Shown one piece after another: positions 50,753 to 59,946 of a stretch of DNA of 64,000 nucleotides (the first letter of the stretch is position 1; each line of letters starts with the position of its first letter). The stretch lies in the NCBI RefSeq assembly GCF_009677585.1, contig NZ_WKYV01000006.1:186001-250000 (forward strand). Reading direction: 5' to 3'. A model generated the notes under the pieces. It was not told the origin of the DNA. It saw only the letters and a list, made by a program, of their open reading frames with translations, and did no database searches. A program made the position numbers and the translations under genes. Source of the DNA: Lactonifactor sp. BIOML-A5. Its GTDB lineage: Bacteria; Bacillota; Clostridia; Lachnospirales; Lachnospiraceae.

Positions 50753-51466
50753 TTATGAAATCACCGTGAACCTCGGAAGCTCGGCCAATTCAATCTCCAG
50801 ATGGTCTTTAATATTTTTCATAGCCTCCCGTTTCCATGCTCCGCCATCAGCTTCGAACAATGCACAATATACACTCATGCTGTCATTTTTCATGCGGAAT
50901 ACAAATTCAGATTCCGGCTGCTTTACCTCTGTAAATGTGCGATAAGGACGAAGTTTAACAGGGTTGGGAACCAACTTATCCTCTTTCCCGGCGATTCCTT
51001 TCTTGACGGTAGCAGATTGGGAAACTCCATCGTCCCCGTACGTGGCAACTGTACCACTCTCCACCGTACCGGCAAATTTTAGAATAACTTCGGCCCCCTC
51101 ATTCTGAATAAATTTGGAACGCACACCAATCAAGAACGCCTCGGAATCAATAAATTTCCCATAAGCGAACTCCGGAATATCTGCCTTGACTGCCACCAAA
51201 CACTCACGTTTCCGGTCAAAATCCAACTGTGAAATTAATCTGACTTCAGTTGGAGAAACCACCTGCACCAGCATACTGTCCGCCATATCATCTACACCAG
51301 CTTTTATGTACTCAATCAGTCCTGACAGAGTCGTCATCTCGATAGCATCTGCCCGAAGTTCCTCGTCAATTCTTCTCAGGTTCACATCTGTGTAACGGCT
51401 GTCTCCGCTCTCAATAATCTTTGGCTGCTGTAATCCTACGATGTACTGTAATGCTTCTTTAATCAT
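50753..51466 (-). CDS. 237-aa early protein (DUF2303-like)
   Basis: Starts MIKEALQYIVGLQQPKIIES. Contains KPTKLRPYRTFTEVKQPESE-like regions and FVFRMKNDSMSVYCALFEAD. Resembles DUF2303 proteins that accompany phage recombination genes. Role not established. Confidence 0.6.
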   Translation of the reverse strand: MIKEALQYIVGLQQPKIIESGDSRYTDVNLRRIDEELRADAIEMTTLSGLIEYIKAGVDDMADSMLVQVVSPTEVRLISQLDFDRKRECLVAVKADIPEFAYGKFIDSEAFLIGVRSKFIQNEGAEVILKFAGTVESGTVATYGDDGVSQSATVKKGIAGKEDKLVPNPVKLRPYRTFTEVKQPESEFVFRMKNDSMSVYCALFEADGGAWKREAMKNIKDHLEIELAELPRFTVIS

Positions 51467-51506
51467 GGTTTATACCTCTGCTTTCTTAATAATTAATAAT
51501 CAATAA

Positions 51507-51893
51507 TTAATAAATAATTTGCTGTGATGCTTCTTTTTTCTGTTCTATGGAATAGTTTCCTTTTTCGTCGGCATAGTCTTCCATCCTCGCCTGCCCCCGA
51601 ATAGCAGAGCCATACTCTTCAGCGAAAAGCTCTCCTGTAAGCAGATTTTTCCCGATAGACATTCTGGTGGTTGCAGACTTTACAGGGGCAAGTGTAGTTT
51701 TAACTACGCAGTCTATCGCCACATCGCTTCTGTCCTCATTTTGCTCAAGCGACAAATTAATAGTGATTTTCCGTTTATTCTTATATGGAGTGTTCGGGTC
51801 CATCATATTTGCAATGACTTTTTCCATTGCATCCTCAAATTTTTCGGCCAGTTCGCCACCAGCGAAATTCTCTAAATCAATATTCAGTGCCAT
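51507..51893 (-). CDS. phage protein of the replication-terminator-like family
   Basis: About 128 aa from the ATG after AAGGAGG (an upstream start adds 15 residues). NIDLENFAGGELAEKFEDAM and KRKITINLSLEQNEDRSD match the family often named replication terminator protein in Firmicutes phages. The name is from annotation practice; function is unproven. Confidence 0.6.
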   Translation of the reverse strand: MALNIDLENFAGGELAEKFEDAMEKVIANMMDPNTPYKNKRKITINLSLEQNEDRSDVAIDCVVKTTLAPVKSATTRMSIGKNLLTGELFAEEYGSAIRGQARMEDYADEKGNYSIEQKKEASQQIIY

Positions 51894-51907
51894 GGTATTC
51901 TTCCTCC

Positions 51908-52111
51908 TTAATTTCTTGCTACAGCAGCATTTGCCCACATAACAGACTCCTCAAGATTTGTCATAGCAAGGGACTTTTCCCGACTAGGCGGACATTCCTC
52001 ATCAATCAGGTACGCCAGTTCCTTTGCTTTTGCACGGATTGCTTCGTATTTCTCCTGCTGACCTGCTTTTGGCACATGATACATAAAATTATTTTCAATT
52101 TGATTATTCAT
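51908..52111 (-). CDS. acb2: Acb2-family nucleotide sponge (anti-CBASS)
   Basis: 67 aa. The helical pattern YHVPKAGQQEKYEAIRAKAK, then CPPSREKSLAMTNLEESV and MWANAAVARN matches the Acb2/Tad1-hairpin domain family. These proteins sequester cyclic nucleotides produced by CBASS, and some also bind Thoeris signals. It lies in the early operon, expressed before host defence can act. The start is the internal ATG (MNNQIENNFMYHV) after GGAGAGA. Confidence 0.85.
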   Translation of the reverse strand: MNNQIENNFMYHVPKAGQQEKYEAIRAKAKELAYLIDEECPPSREKSLAMTNLEESVMWANAAVARN

Positions 52112-52180
52112 GGTATCTCTCCTTTTCAATATCAAAATCTACAGTTACTATATTTGATCTGACCGGTCAAAATTGTTGTA

Positions 52181-52990
52181 TTACTTATGTATTGGTTCAG
52201 TTAATGCTCTTTCTACTGACCATCCTCTCTTCAACCTACTATAAATCGTATATCTATGTATTCCAGTTTCTCTTTCCCACTCCGTTAATGTTAAAGCCTT
52301 TTTATCAAACTCAAGTATATGGTTATCTGTTCGGTTCAAAGCCTGTTCAGCAGAAGTGGCCCATCTACAATTTAGTGGCTCATAATTACCATTTACATCT
52401 ATTCTGTCAATGCTTTTGCTATCTGAGTATCCATTTGCTATGGCCCAGTTATAAAAACTTTCAAAATTACTCATCCACTCATCGCATACACAGACTCCTT
52501 TTCCACCATAATACATATAGAATTCAGTTTTGGAATTGTAGCATCTTTGTTTCATGGACTGCCATATATTGTATAGTCTTTCATGACTCAAACCATGGGT
52601 TGTAGAACGCTTTGCAGTGCTCTCTTTATTCAAACATCCGCAACTTTTCGTATTTCCACTTCTTAGATGATTCGCCCTAACCGTTACATAATTTCCGCAA
52701 GAACACCTACACAAATATTTAACAATGCTTCTCCCTCCAGATGTCCTTCCATTTTCAGAACGCTCAACAACAGTAAGCCTCCCGAAATTTTTTCCAACTA
52801 AATTTTCTGCTCTACCGCATCCACAGCTTTCCGTGAAGCCTCTCACAAGATTTACTGATTTTACATTTACGGATTTTCCACATTCGCAATGACATTCCCA
52901 AACTGCCCTACCTGTGGAGTCTATATGTGAATACCTTATAACAGTCAGTTTTCCAAACTGCTGCCCCGTTAAGTCTTTAATACGCCTCAT
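52181..52990 (-). CDS. AP2/HNH-type homing endonuclease-like protein
   Basis: About 269 aa. Two repeats of G-x-x-FGKLTV...CECG...SCGC, then a region THGLSHERLYNIWQSMKQRC and KSIDRIDVNGNYEPLNCRWA typical of phage HNH-like/AP2 nucleases, and a C-terminal HTH-like EWERETGIHRYTIYSRLKRG. It interrupts the early operon between the Acb2 and MBL genes, as homing elements do. Related to 3475-4200. Confidence 0.75.
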   Translation of the reverse strand: MRRIKDLTGQQFGKLTVIRYSHIDSTGRAVWECHCECGKSVNVKSVNLVRGFTESCGCGRAENLVGKNFGRLTVVERSENGRTSGGRSIVKYLCRCSCGNYVTVRANHLRSGNTKSCGCLNKESTAKRSTTHGLSHERLYNIWQSMKQRCYNSKTEFYMYYGGKGVCVCDEWMSNFESFYNWAIANGYSDSKSIDRIDVNGNYEPLNCRWATSAEQALNRTDNHILEFDKKALTLTEWERETGIHRYTIYSRLKRGWSVERALTEPIHK

Positions 52991-53003
52991 AATTATCACC
53001 ACC

Positions 53004-53678
53004 TCAAAAAGGGGCTTTGTTTAATACGACTTCCAACCCCTTGTTTGCTATGAAACAATTTACTCCGGTCACTTTTGATGCTTCTTTCAAAAACACACTT
53101 TCCGAACTGTACTCTTGAGATAGGTGTAGTAATATCACATTTCTTAATTCGACGCTTTTATTTGCATTTAGGAAATCCAACGCTGTACTGATTTCCATAT
53201 GCCCGGTAATCTGATGGAAATACTGTGGCTTTGACTCGTCAAGCATATTTTTATCGTGGTTAGATTCTACGAAAATGTGGTTCAATCCGCGAAATTTATA
53301 ACGAATATATTCAGTATCGCTGGCGTAGAGCAACCGCCCCATTTCTGGATGTACCACCAGAAATCCGAAGCATGGCACATCGTGCACCAGAGGAAAAGAT
53401 TTAACCACGAAATTTCCGTATCTCCGAACTTGTCGTTCCATATCTGATTCATAGGGCTTGAACACTGGGATTCCGATTTTCTCAAAGTCGCCTGCGGATG
53501 CCGAATGGTCTTTGTGAATATGGCTTACCAGCACCCCGACCACTTTGCCCACATCAAAATCCAGCGCAATCTTCACGTCTTTGAATCTCACCCCAGCTTC
53601 GATTATCAGGGCTTCGGTGGTGGTTTCCAAGATGTAACAATTCCCGCTTGACCCACTCCCGAGACAACGCAGCTTCAT
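53004..53678 (-). CDS. MBL-fold (YycJ-like) hydrolase
   Basis: 224 aa with the SHIHKDHSASAGDF zinc motif, LVHDVPCFGFLV and the SDTEYIRYKF motif. The fold is of YycJ-type nucleases commonly encoded by phage recT/sbcC clusters. It probably handles DNA ends. Located next to the recombination genes. Confidence 0.8.
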   Translation of the reverse strand: MKLRCLGSGSSGNCYILETTTEALIIEAGVRFKDVKIALDFDVGKVVGVLVSHIHKDHSASAGDFEKIGIPVFKPYESDMERQVRRYGNFVVKSFPLVHDVPCFGFLVVHPEMGRLLYASDTEYIRYKFRGLNHIFVESNHDKNMLDESKPQYFHQITGHMEISTALDFLNANKSVELRNVILLHLSQEYSSESVFLKEASKVTGVNCFIANKGLEVVLNKAPF

Positions 53679-53974
53679 AATTTCACCTCATCATCTTCCG
53701 GGAACCGAAACACCTTTGGCGGTGTAAATGCAAATGCCGGTACATAAAAATTTGCTGTTGCCATTGCGCCACCCTCACCGTACAGATATTCTCCATACTT
53801 GCTTCTGACCATCTCCATAGCCTTATCCATCTTCTCAACCGATGAATATTCCGCCATTCTATACGGCTGTCCAGTACCCGTATGAGCAAATATACTCTTG
53901 CAATCATACATGGCTTCCAGAATCACATTATCGTATGGGAGGTCTATTCCTCCGTCCTGACTAATAATTCTCAT
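53675..53974 (-). CDS. 99-aa phage protein
   Basis: MRIISQDGGIDLPYDNVILE with KYGEYLYGEGGAMATANFYV in the second half. It overlaps both neighbours by 4-14 nt, so it is coupled. Common in Firmicutes phage early operons. Function unknown. Confidence 0.55.
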   Translation of the reverse strand: MRIISQDGGIDLPYDNVILEAMYDCKSIFAHTGTGQPYRMAEYSSVEKMDKAMEMVRSKYGEYLYGEGGAMATANFYVPAFAFTPPKVFRFPEDDEVKL

Positions 53975-54260
53975 ATTCCCTCTCCTTAATCCGCTGCAAC
54001 TGACGGTCTAACTTGCTTTCTATCTCCTTCTGAATAATTTCCGATAATCCAGGACGCGAATCCTCAATAAGAAGCTTGACTTCTTCAACCATAATCACCA
54101 CATCGGCAAGCTCATAAGGATATCGGTTTATGGTTTCTCCACCAATATTATCCTTGATTCTGGCGGCCGCGTATTCGGCGCATTCCTCCGCCAGTTTATC
54201 TAAGGCCAGCTCGAGTCCATTGTTGTGAGCAATTAAGGCAATCTTTTCTTTGTTTGTCAT
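53961..54260 (-). CDS. MazG-like nucleotide pyrophosphohydrolase
   Basis: 99 aa. KLAEECAEYAAARIKDN and ELADVVIMVEEVKLL follow the EExxE...ExxD pattern of MazG/MazG-like dimeric hydrolases. It may adjust nucleotide pools during infection. Adjacent to recT. Confidence 0.7.
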   Translation of the reverse strand: MTNKEKIALIAHNNGLELALDKLAEECAEYAAARIKDNIGGETINRYPYELADVVIMVEEVKLLIEDSRPGLSEIIQKEIESKLDRQLQRIKEREYENY

Positions 54261-54264
54261 GGCG

Positions 54265-55230
54265 TTACCTCATGAATGCCGGGATATCATCTTCTACTGC
54301 TGTCTGCTCCGGTTCCGGCTTTGGTGGTTCGACCTTAACTGACTTGGGCTGATCGGCAGGCTTTGGATTCTCCACAACCTCTGCTTCCTCGAAATCCACT
54401 GTATTTGCGTGAGTCTCGATATCCTCTGCAACCTGCATCTCAACATCCACGGCATTATCAACATATCTGGCAGAACCATCCTCATCAATAACAGACATAT
54501 CTTTCTCATATGCTTGCTGCATTTCCACGGACATCGGCCCCCATTTTCCAATTAACTGGCGGATAAGCGTTTTCTTAGCCATAGCATCAAAGTCTGTTGT
54601 CCACTTGCTGTTCTGGTAGCCCTTGTTCAAGTCGGTACGATACGCCTGAGAATATTTTTTTGCATGAGCCAATATCGCCGCTTTTGGACTGAAAATCTCC
54701 TTTTTATACCCACTATGTAGTTTAAACATGGCATAGTATCCTACTGTCTCAGCCTTTTCCCTTTCCTCTGGCTCCATAATCGGATGAGTGGCGATATCCT
54801 CTGTAATTGGGTTGTACTCAATCTCACCCTTTTTGATTTCATTAACCACGATTTTCTCGTATTCCCCAGATCTAATCGCTAACTGTACATATCCTTTCCA
54901 GCCAATCTGAAACTGTGCTTCCTTGGCTACTACCTGCCATTTTCCGTTGACTTTTTCTTTTTTATCATATGGCACCATATAGAACTGTCCTAACTGCGGA
55001 CTGGGTGCCAACTGCAAGGCTTCACCCTGTAGCGCTGCCGACAGGATGCTTGGATTCGTACACTGCGCCAACGTTGGGTTGACCTGCACCGCCGACACCA
55101 CGCTGGAAATGAATCTGGTAATATTCTTTTCGCCAATTACACCAGCGATATTGTTCTTTACCGCATCACTCCCGAGATAGGAAGCAATGCCGGTTTTCTG
55201 GTTCTGTGTTGCTATCTGCGTATTACTCAT
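54265..55230 (-). CDS. recT: RecT-family single-strand annealing protein
   Basis: 321 aa. The core (GEALQLAPSPQLGQFYMVPY then AQFQIGWKGYVQLAIRSGEY and KATILAHAKKYSQAYR-like helices) is the RecT/Redβ fold. The C-terminal part is acidic and proline-rich. It acts with the SSB and SbcC-like ATPase in recombination-dependent replication. Confidence 0.93.
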   Translation of the reverse strand: MSNTQIATQNQKTGIASYLGSDAVKNNIAGVIGEKNITRFISSVVSAVQVNPTLAQCTNPSILSAALQGEALQLAPSPQLGQFYMVPYDKKEKVNGKWQVVAKEAQFQIGWKGYVQLAIRSGEYEKIVVNEIKKGEIEYNPITEDIATHPIMEPEEREKAETVGYYAMFKLHSGYKKEIFSPKAAILAHAKKYSQAYRTDLNKGYQNSKWTTDFDAMAKKTLIRQLIGKWGPMSVEMQQAYEKDMSVIDEDGSARYVDNAVDVEMQVAEDIETHANTVDFEEAEVVENPKPADQPKSVKVEPPKPEPEQTAVEDDIPAFMR

Positions 55231-55235
55231 AATTC

Positions 55236-55394
55236 CTACGCCTCTCTTTCCTCATATTCATCACAACAATCATCATAGGTCGTACTCAGTCCATAACCCT
55301 CGCTGTCCTCGTTATTACAACAAAATTCATCTGCAGCCATTGGAATATGGAATGCGCAAGTACCGCAGCATTGGTTGGTGGTTGCATTACTCAT
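55236..55394 (-). CDS. 52-aa cysteine-rich acidic protein
   Basis: MSNATTNQCCGTCAFHIPMA... with six cysteines, in CC and CxxC pairs. Its ATG overlaps the upstream stop. It may bind metal. No family was recognised. It is too short for many gene finders. Confidence 0.55.
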   Translation of the reverse strand: MSNATTNQCCGTCAFHIPMAADEFCCNNEDSEGYGLSTTYDDCCDEYEEREA

Positions 55395-55611
55395 TGACGG
55401 GCACCTCCTCAGCCAAGCCTTTGATAGATTTCACTTTATCCCGAAACGCCGCAACTTCCTCCTCCGGCACATCAACTTCCACCACAATACCTTTGGCGTT
55501 GCTGTTAATCTGGACGGTATCTCCGGGCTTGACGGTTACCGGGGAATTATAGGTGTATGGCTTACCTGTTGGCTGGCTGTCCTTTAAAAATCTGACTTTG
55601 ATTAAATTCAT
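55387..55611 (-). CDS. 74-aa beta-rich protein
   Basis: MNLIKVRFLKDSQPTGKPYT, then DTVQINSNAKGIVVEVDVPE and a helical end. Resembles small phage proteins with an OB-like or SH3-like fold. Function unknown. Confidence 0.5.
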   Translation of the reverse strand: MNLIKVRFLKDSQPTGKPYTYNSPVTVKPGDTVQINSNAKGIVVEVDVPEEEVAAFRDKVKSIKGLAEEVPVNE

Positions 55612-55612
55612 G

Positions 55613-56332
55613 CTACTGTTCCTCCAATCTTAGTCCGAATGGGATTTCTCCATCCACTATTCTGAGCCAATGCGCAATCACGGCTGGATGTGCCGAACCA
55701 TCATAAGGCTTTCGTGGCTCAAACAGGAATCCCGCTTCGACTTTCTCCTGATGCTCCTCATGTTCTTCAAGTGTTCCAGCTCCAATATGTTGATAAAATT
55801 GTGGATTATCCTCATATTTCGGATATTCCGGGTGTTCCGCTTCAAACTGCTTCACATCAATCAGAAACTGCTTCACATCCTTTTTATACCGCTCCATGTC
55901 GTCTATATATTTTTCATGAGCAGCTTCGCTCTGTTTGATTCTCTCTGCCGCTTCTTTCTGGACTGCTTTCCAAGTGTTTTCCGAAATCGTATAGAACTTA
56001 TCGGCATACTGTGGATAAAGAAGATTGTCCATATCCAGTAATCTCAAACCACATTTATTGTTTTTATAGTTAAATACACGAATGAACTCCCACATCACGC
56101 ACGCTGCTTGAAACCCAGTAATGCCACCACGAGCACTGGGAGCTTCATTCATTGCGTGTACCGTAGCTAACGCGCCCGCGGATAACGCATGGCAGATTGT
56201 CCCATAATCATGCTGATAATCTTCCATGAGGTGATTGAGGAATTTTGGAAGTTTTCCCATAGTCATATTCTCCGCTTCCTTATACCATTCCTCATGGACT
56301 TTCATTTCCTCTGTAATAACCGGCTTCATCAT
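55613..56332 (-). CDS. 239-aa early phage protein
   Basis: MMKPVITEEMKVHEEWYKEA, then CHALSAGALATVHAMNEAPS and a helical body with KYEDNPQFYQHIG. Similar proteins accompany SbcC/RecT genes. Function unknown. Confidence 0.55.
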   Translation of the reverse strand: MMKPVITEEMKVHEEWYKEAENMTMGKLPKFLNHLMEDYQHDYGTICHALSAGALATVHAMNEAPSARGGITGFQAACVMWEFIRVFNYKNNKCGLRLLDMDNLLYPQYADKFYTISENTWKAVQKEAAERIKQSEAAHEKYIDDMERYKKDVKQFLIDVKQFEAEHPEYPKYEDNPQFYQHIGAGTLEEHEEHQEKVEAGFLFEPRKPYDGSAHPAVIAHWLRIVDGEIPFGLRLEEQ

Positions 56333-56577
56333 TCAACCTCCAATCTCATTTCTACGATCACCGACAAAACATCGCATCTATTTTCAATTCCCAGATATTT
56401 TGCATAGTTCCACGCCTGTTTTTCACTTTGGAATCTTTTTGCACGGTTCAGACACACCGTACAATTCAAGTTTTTGCTAAAGCTCCGGTCAATATATTTG
56501 CAAACCCCATTTCTGGCAATGGTTACCACGAATTGTTTGGACGTGTGACTTGTGCGAAGTGTTTCATTATCATCCAT
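56329..56577 (-). CDS. 82-aa early phage protein
   Basis: Starts MDDNETLRTSHTSKQFVVTI after GGAGGTGGTG. It has NCTVCLNRAKRFQSEKQAWN. The cysteines are few, so a zinc site is not certain. It overlaps its neighbours and belongs to the early operon. Confidence 0.5.
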   Translation of the reverse strand: MDDNETLRTSHTSKQFVVTIARNGVCKYIDRSFSKNLNCTVCLNRAKRFQSEKQAWNYAKYLGIENRCDVLSVIVEMRLEVE

Positions 56578-58553
56578 CACACCACCTCCACATATAACTC
56601 TGCATCACCTGACACCGCCAGCGTTACCATCTGACAATCCATCACCGGTAGATTGAAGTCATTCAATCCCTCGGCGTTATCAATAAACACCGGGGCTTTC
56701 ACCTCGTAGATGTCCTGCAAAGTATTAATAATATCCAGTCCAACCACAATCCGGTGTCCGCTATTCAGGGAACTGTACGGCACTCCGGAATATTCACATT
56801 CACAACACTCTGCCATGCCGCCGTTAATTTGATTGCGGAACAAAATGAAGTTGGCTTTTTTAAATCGCCCATTGATTTTCTCTGACAACATATCCATCTT
56901 GGCTCTGGTAAACTGTTCTAATAAATACAATTCTTTCTCGCAGTCTGCTACCTGCTGTCCAACCTGCTTCTGCTCTGATTTCAGCTCCTCAATACGCTCC
57001 TCAACTGCCGTATTGTCCCCAGACGCAATCTTACGCTGCACCGCTAACAATTCCTCATTCTTACCAGAAATGGCAATTTTAAGCTGACTACGAATATTTG
57101 CCGCGGAGGTCATAGAATTGTGAGCTTCTTCCATTGCGATTACTTCCGCCTGCATAGCCTGGAACTCCTGGTTATCGGATAAGTCCACGGATTCGGGCAA
57201 GGCTGCCAGTTCTGCTTCTTTGGTGGCAATGTCTTTCTTGATTAAACCAGACTGTAATGCCAACTTACCCATCTTATCGGATGCTGCGTTAATTCCAGCG
57301 CTGGCGGCCTTAATGGCTGCCATAGCTTCTGTGCCATTTTTTTCAAGCTCATTAAGGCGATCCAATCTTTCGGTGTTAAACTTTATAACCGCGTCTTCTT
57401 TGCGTGTAAAAAAGTCACATTTGCGCTTCTCAATTTCCCCTGCAGGCAAATCCTGACCACACATCGGACACACCAGAGCGGACTCATTAAATTGCCATGC
57501 TCCCTCATCAAACCGCTTGGAGTTCCATTCTTTCCACTGTGCCAGAATAGAATCACGTTCCTTGTTATGATGTTCCAAATTCTGTTCACACTGCTGCTTG
57601 TCCAGTTCCGCCATCTTAAAGGCATTCTGGACATCTCTTAGCTTCTGCTGTAACTCCATTAGTTCCCGATTAAGCCGGCTTTTCTGTTCCACCAATCCGG
57701 CATTCGCCTGTCGAACATATTCATTCAAATCCATTTTCTTCTGTAAAATCTCATCCGACTGCTTCTGCCACTGTTCGTACTGAGCGTTGGTATCGTCCAT
57801 CTGAGATTCCAGCTCCGCAATCTGCTCTTTGATGGCATTAGCCTGCAATTCCAATTCTGCTGTATCAATGTCCACAATCTGCTTGCTGACCTCATCAATT
57901 CTGGCAGGCAGCTCAACCTGTTTCTTTTTGTAGGCCGACAGAGCCTTCTTGGCTTTGGCGGTCAATTCCTCGGCTGTAAACTGGGCCAATTCAGAAGAAA
58001 GAGTCTGCAGTTCTGGATTAGTTGTAACCACATCGGCATCCGTCACTTCGCTCACCAATTTCAGCAGAATATCCCTCTGTTCCTGCCATTTCAGCGCCGT
58101 GAATGCCGCCGGGCTAGTAATCAGCTTAAATACCTTTTCATCCACCAGGGAGGTGATATAGGCATTGTAGTCTTTCTCTTTCTTTGGGATGTCGTTGATT
58201 TCAAACTCATTGATATTCCCGGCAAGTTCTTTCTCCTGCTTGCCACGGGGTTTCACCCATTTCTGCTTCTGGACTTTCTGGAGTTTCTTTTCTTCCCCAT
58301 CTACGTCCAGCACCGCCACTACCTTGATTTCGATGTTATCTATTTGGTTGCCGGACTCATCCAGAGGACGTACTTGGAATTTGGAATCGCCGGCGCTGTT
58401 CTTATCAAACAACAACCACATGAATGCATCCACAATGGTTGTTTTACCCGAAGCATTCTGTCCGTAAATTTTCGTGGTATTGCCAAAAGTAATATTTAGC
58501 TCCCGGCATCCTTTGAAATTCTCAATATGTAATGATTTAATGTTAATCCTCAT
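56577..58553 (-). CDS. SbcC/Rad50-like AAA ATPase
   Basis: 658 aa. Walker A GQNASGKTT near residues 32-40, long coiled coils, a CPMCGQDLPAG zinc-hook-like motif at about residue 375, and C-terminal RIVVGLDIINTL...VFIDNAEG (signature and Walker B). Phage SbcC-like proteins partner with nucleases to process DNA ends for RecT. Confidence 0.88.
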   Translation of the reverse strand: MRINIKSLHIENFKGCRELNITFGNTTKIYGQNASGKTTIVDAFMWLLFDKNSAGDSKFQVRPLDESGNQIDNIEIKVVAVLDVDGEEKKLQKVQKQKWVKPRGKQEKELAGNINEFEINDIPKKEKDYNAYITSLVDEKVFKLITSPAAFTALKWQEQRDILLKLVSEVTDADVVTTNPELQTLSSELAQFTAEELTAKAKKALSAYKKKQVELPARIDEVSKQIVDIDTAELELQANAIKEQIAELESQMDDTNAQYEQWQKQSDEILQKKMDLNEYVRQANAGLVEQKSRLNRELMELQQKLRDVQNAFKMAELDKQQCEQNLEHHNKERDSILAQWKEWNSKRFDEGAWQFNESALVCPMCGQDLPAGEIEKRKCDFFTRKEDAVIKFNTERLDRLNELEKNGTEAMAAIKAASAGINAASDKMGKLALQSGLIKKDIATKEAELAALPESVDLSDNQEFQAMQAEVIAMEEAHNSMTSAANIRSQLKIAISGKNEELLAVQRKIASGDNTAVEERIEELKSEQKQVGQQVADCEKELYLLEQFTRAKMDMLSEKINGRFKKANFILFRNQINGGMAECCECEYSGVPYSSLNSGHRIVVGLDIINTLQDIYEVKAPVFIDNAEGLNDFNLPVMDCQMVTLAVSGDAELYVEVV

Positions 58554-58821
58554 GTGTGGCGCCCTCCGGTTTATTCATATACTCCTGCTTTACCTCAATG
58601 GTGGCTTCAAAAATTTTCTTGATGCTTCCTGGCATAATATTGAACTGAACATTCTCACCCTTCACCGGCGTCTCAAACATAAGAGCACTCTTCTTGGTGA
58701 TTCCCCGGTACGTACCGCACAGACTGCGATCAGAAAGGATAATCACATAGTCTGTTCCTTCCACCATTCTCTTACCATCAGTGGTAGTAGCTTCTACCGT
58801 TGTAATTTTATTTAAAATCAT
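58543..58821 (-). CDS. 92-aa early protein
   Basis: MILNKITTVEATTTDGKRMV with an RGITKKSALMFET segment. It overlaps the SbcC-like start by 11 nt. No family was recognised. A downstream frame from 58851 would add ten residues. Confidence 0.5.
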   Translation of the reverse strand: MILNKITTVEATTTDGKRMVEGTDYVIILSDRSLCGTYRGITKKSALMFETPVKGENVQFNIMPGSIKKIFEATIEVKQEYMNKPEGATHED

Positions 58822-58947
58822 TCGCTTATTACTTCCATATTTTCTTCTCAATTAATAGATACGTTTCTCTTCCAATTTCCGCAAAAAAATGTTAATATAA
58901 AAATGGAATAAATTTCTGAGTCCTGTTTGCTTTGGTCGGCGCAGGAC

Positions 58948-59130
58948 TTATTTTTGTGGTTTGTCAAGAATTTTAATCTCCCTCATATCCCCGGCCGGCT
59001 TATTCTCCACAAGGTGAAGGTAAAAGTTATCTTCGAATACAACTCTCCATTGCTTCGGATCCAGACCATTTTTTGATATGAGCTTTTTCTGTGCCAATGA
59101 TGGCTTTTTACCTTGTTTGATTTTTCTCAC
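58948..59130 (-). CDS. 60-aa basic protein (DUF6906-like)
   Basis: MRKIKQGKKPSLAQKKLISK, GLDPKQWRVV and a short C-terminus. This pattern matches a family of small phage proteins (DUF6906). The start is GTG. Function unknown. Confidence 0.6.
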   Translation of the reverse strand: MRKIKQGKKPSLAQKKLISKNGLDPKQWRVVFEDNFYLHLVENKPAGDMREIKILDKPQK

Positions 59131-59323
59131 TCCTTTCTCGCAGGTCCTTCCTTCTTGCTAACTTTGTAACCCGCCTCAGGTCTATCCAGGTCAGGCTGAT
59201 TACAAAAACTACGTACCACACCACCGGTATGATCATAGCCTGCAGCATGTTATCCGGTTGGAAAAATCCGCTTTGCATTAATATGGTTGCTGCGAGGATT
59301 GAGATGATTACATTTTTAAACAC
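59108..59323 (-). CDS. 71-aa membrane protein
   Basis: Two hydrophobic stretches (VIISILAATILMQSGFF; AMIIPVVWYVVFVISLTW) with a charged tail. It overlaps neighbours. Possibly an exclusion or modulator protein. Confidence 0.55.
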   Translation of the reverse strand: MFKNVIISILAATILMQSGFFQPDNMLQAMIIPVVWYVVFVISLTWIDLRRVTKLARRKDLRERSEKNQTR

Positions 59324-59502
59324 TGGTTGTCCTCCTTTCCATTAAAGTAATCGGCCAGCTTCTCAGCGTTAATAAGATATTTTGAGCCTGCTTTTACATA
59401 GACAATCTTATTTTGAAGACAAAGCTGTCTTAAATATTCATAGCTTAACCCGGTTTCCTTACTGCACTGTCTCAGCGTTAACATCCTTGGAAAATCGGTC
59501 AC
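59308..59502 (-). CDS. excisionase-like HTH protein
   Basis: 64 aa from GTG after AGGAGG. RMLTLRQCSKETGLSYEYLR is a winged-helix HTH of the excisionase/MerR type, followed by AGSKYLINAEKLADYF. It may act as Xis for the tyrosine integrase. Confidence 0.7.
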   Translation of the reverse strand: MTDFPRMLTLRQCSKETGLSYEYLRQLCLQNKIVYVKAGSKYLINAEKLADYFNGKEDNQCLKM

Positions 59503-59552
59503 CCCTCACACCTCCTTTCACTACATTTGACAAGAACATACATTCTGATATA

Positions 59553-59741
59553 CTATTCTTCAAGAAAGTATTCGATTGAAACTCCGAAATAATCAGCAAG
59601 GAGCTTGAGTTTATCGGCTTTTGGTACATATCGTCCATATTTCCAATTTGTGAGTGTTGCGGTTGAAACTCCAGTATCCCTTGATACTTGATATGCTGTT
59701 TTATTAGTTTTTTCTAATAACTCCGCAAATTTTTTGTACAC
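59553..59741 (-). CDS. Cro-like repressor
   Basis: 62 aa from GTG after AAAGGAGG. XRE HTH (NKTAYQVSRDTGVSTATLTN) nearly matching the HTH of the CI-like protein. The promoter on the minus strand is TTGACA (59900-59895) and TATACT (59877-59872) at 17 bp. It faces the CI-like gene across operators. Confidence 0.85.
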   Translation of the reverse strand: MYKKFAELLEKTNKTAYQVSRDTGVSTATLTNWKYGRYVPKADKLKLLADYFGVSIEYFLEE

Positions 59742-59770
59742 TTTTACACCTCCTTTAAAAATATACTATA

Positions 59771-59922
59771 TTGACACTACCTAAGTTTTCTTATATAATT
59801 AAGTTACCAGCTGAACTAAATAAGAAAACAAAGGTATGTCTTAACTTAGCTATGATTTCTAAGTTGTTTTTAGTATAACTTAGTTTTCGTAGTTTGTCAA
59901 TAGCATATTTTAGTTTTCGTAG
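59771..59922. promoter_or_regulatory. lysogeny-lysis control region
   Basis: Plus-strand promoter TTGACA 59771-59776, TATAAT 59794-59799. Minus-strand promoter TTGACA 59900-59895, TATACT 59877-59872. ACTTAG/CTAAGT half sites and CTACGAAAACTAAG-type boxes (near 59781, 59844, 59878, 59907) repeat through both. Both repressors probably bind here. Confidence 0.75.
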
Positions 59923-59946
59923 CCTTTTTTAGAGAGGAACTAAATT

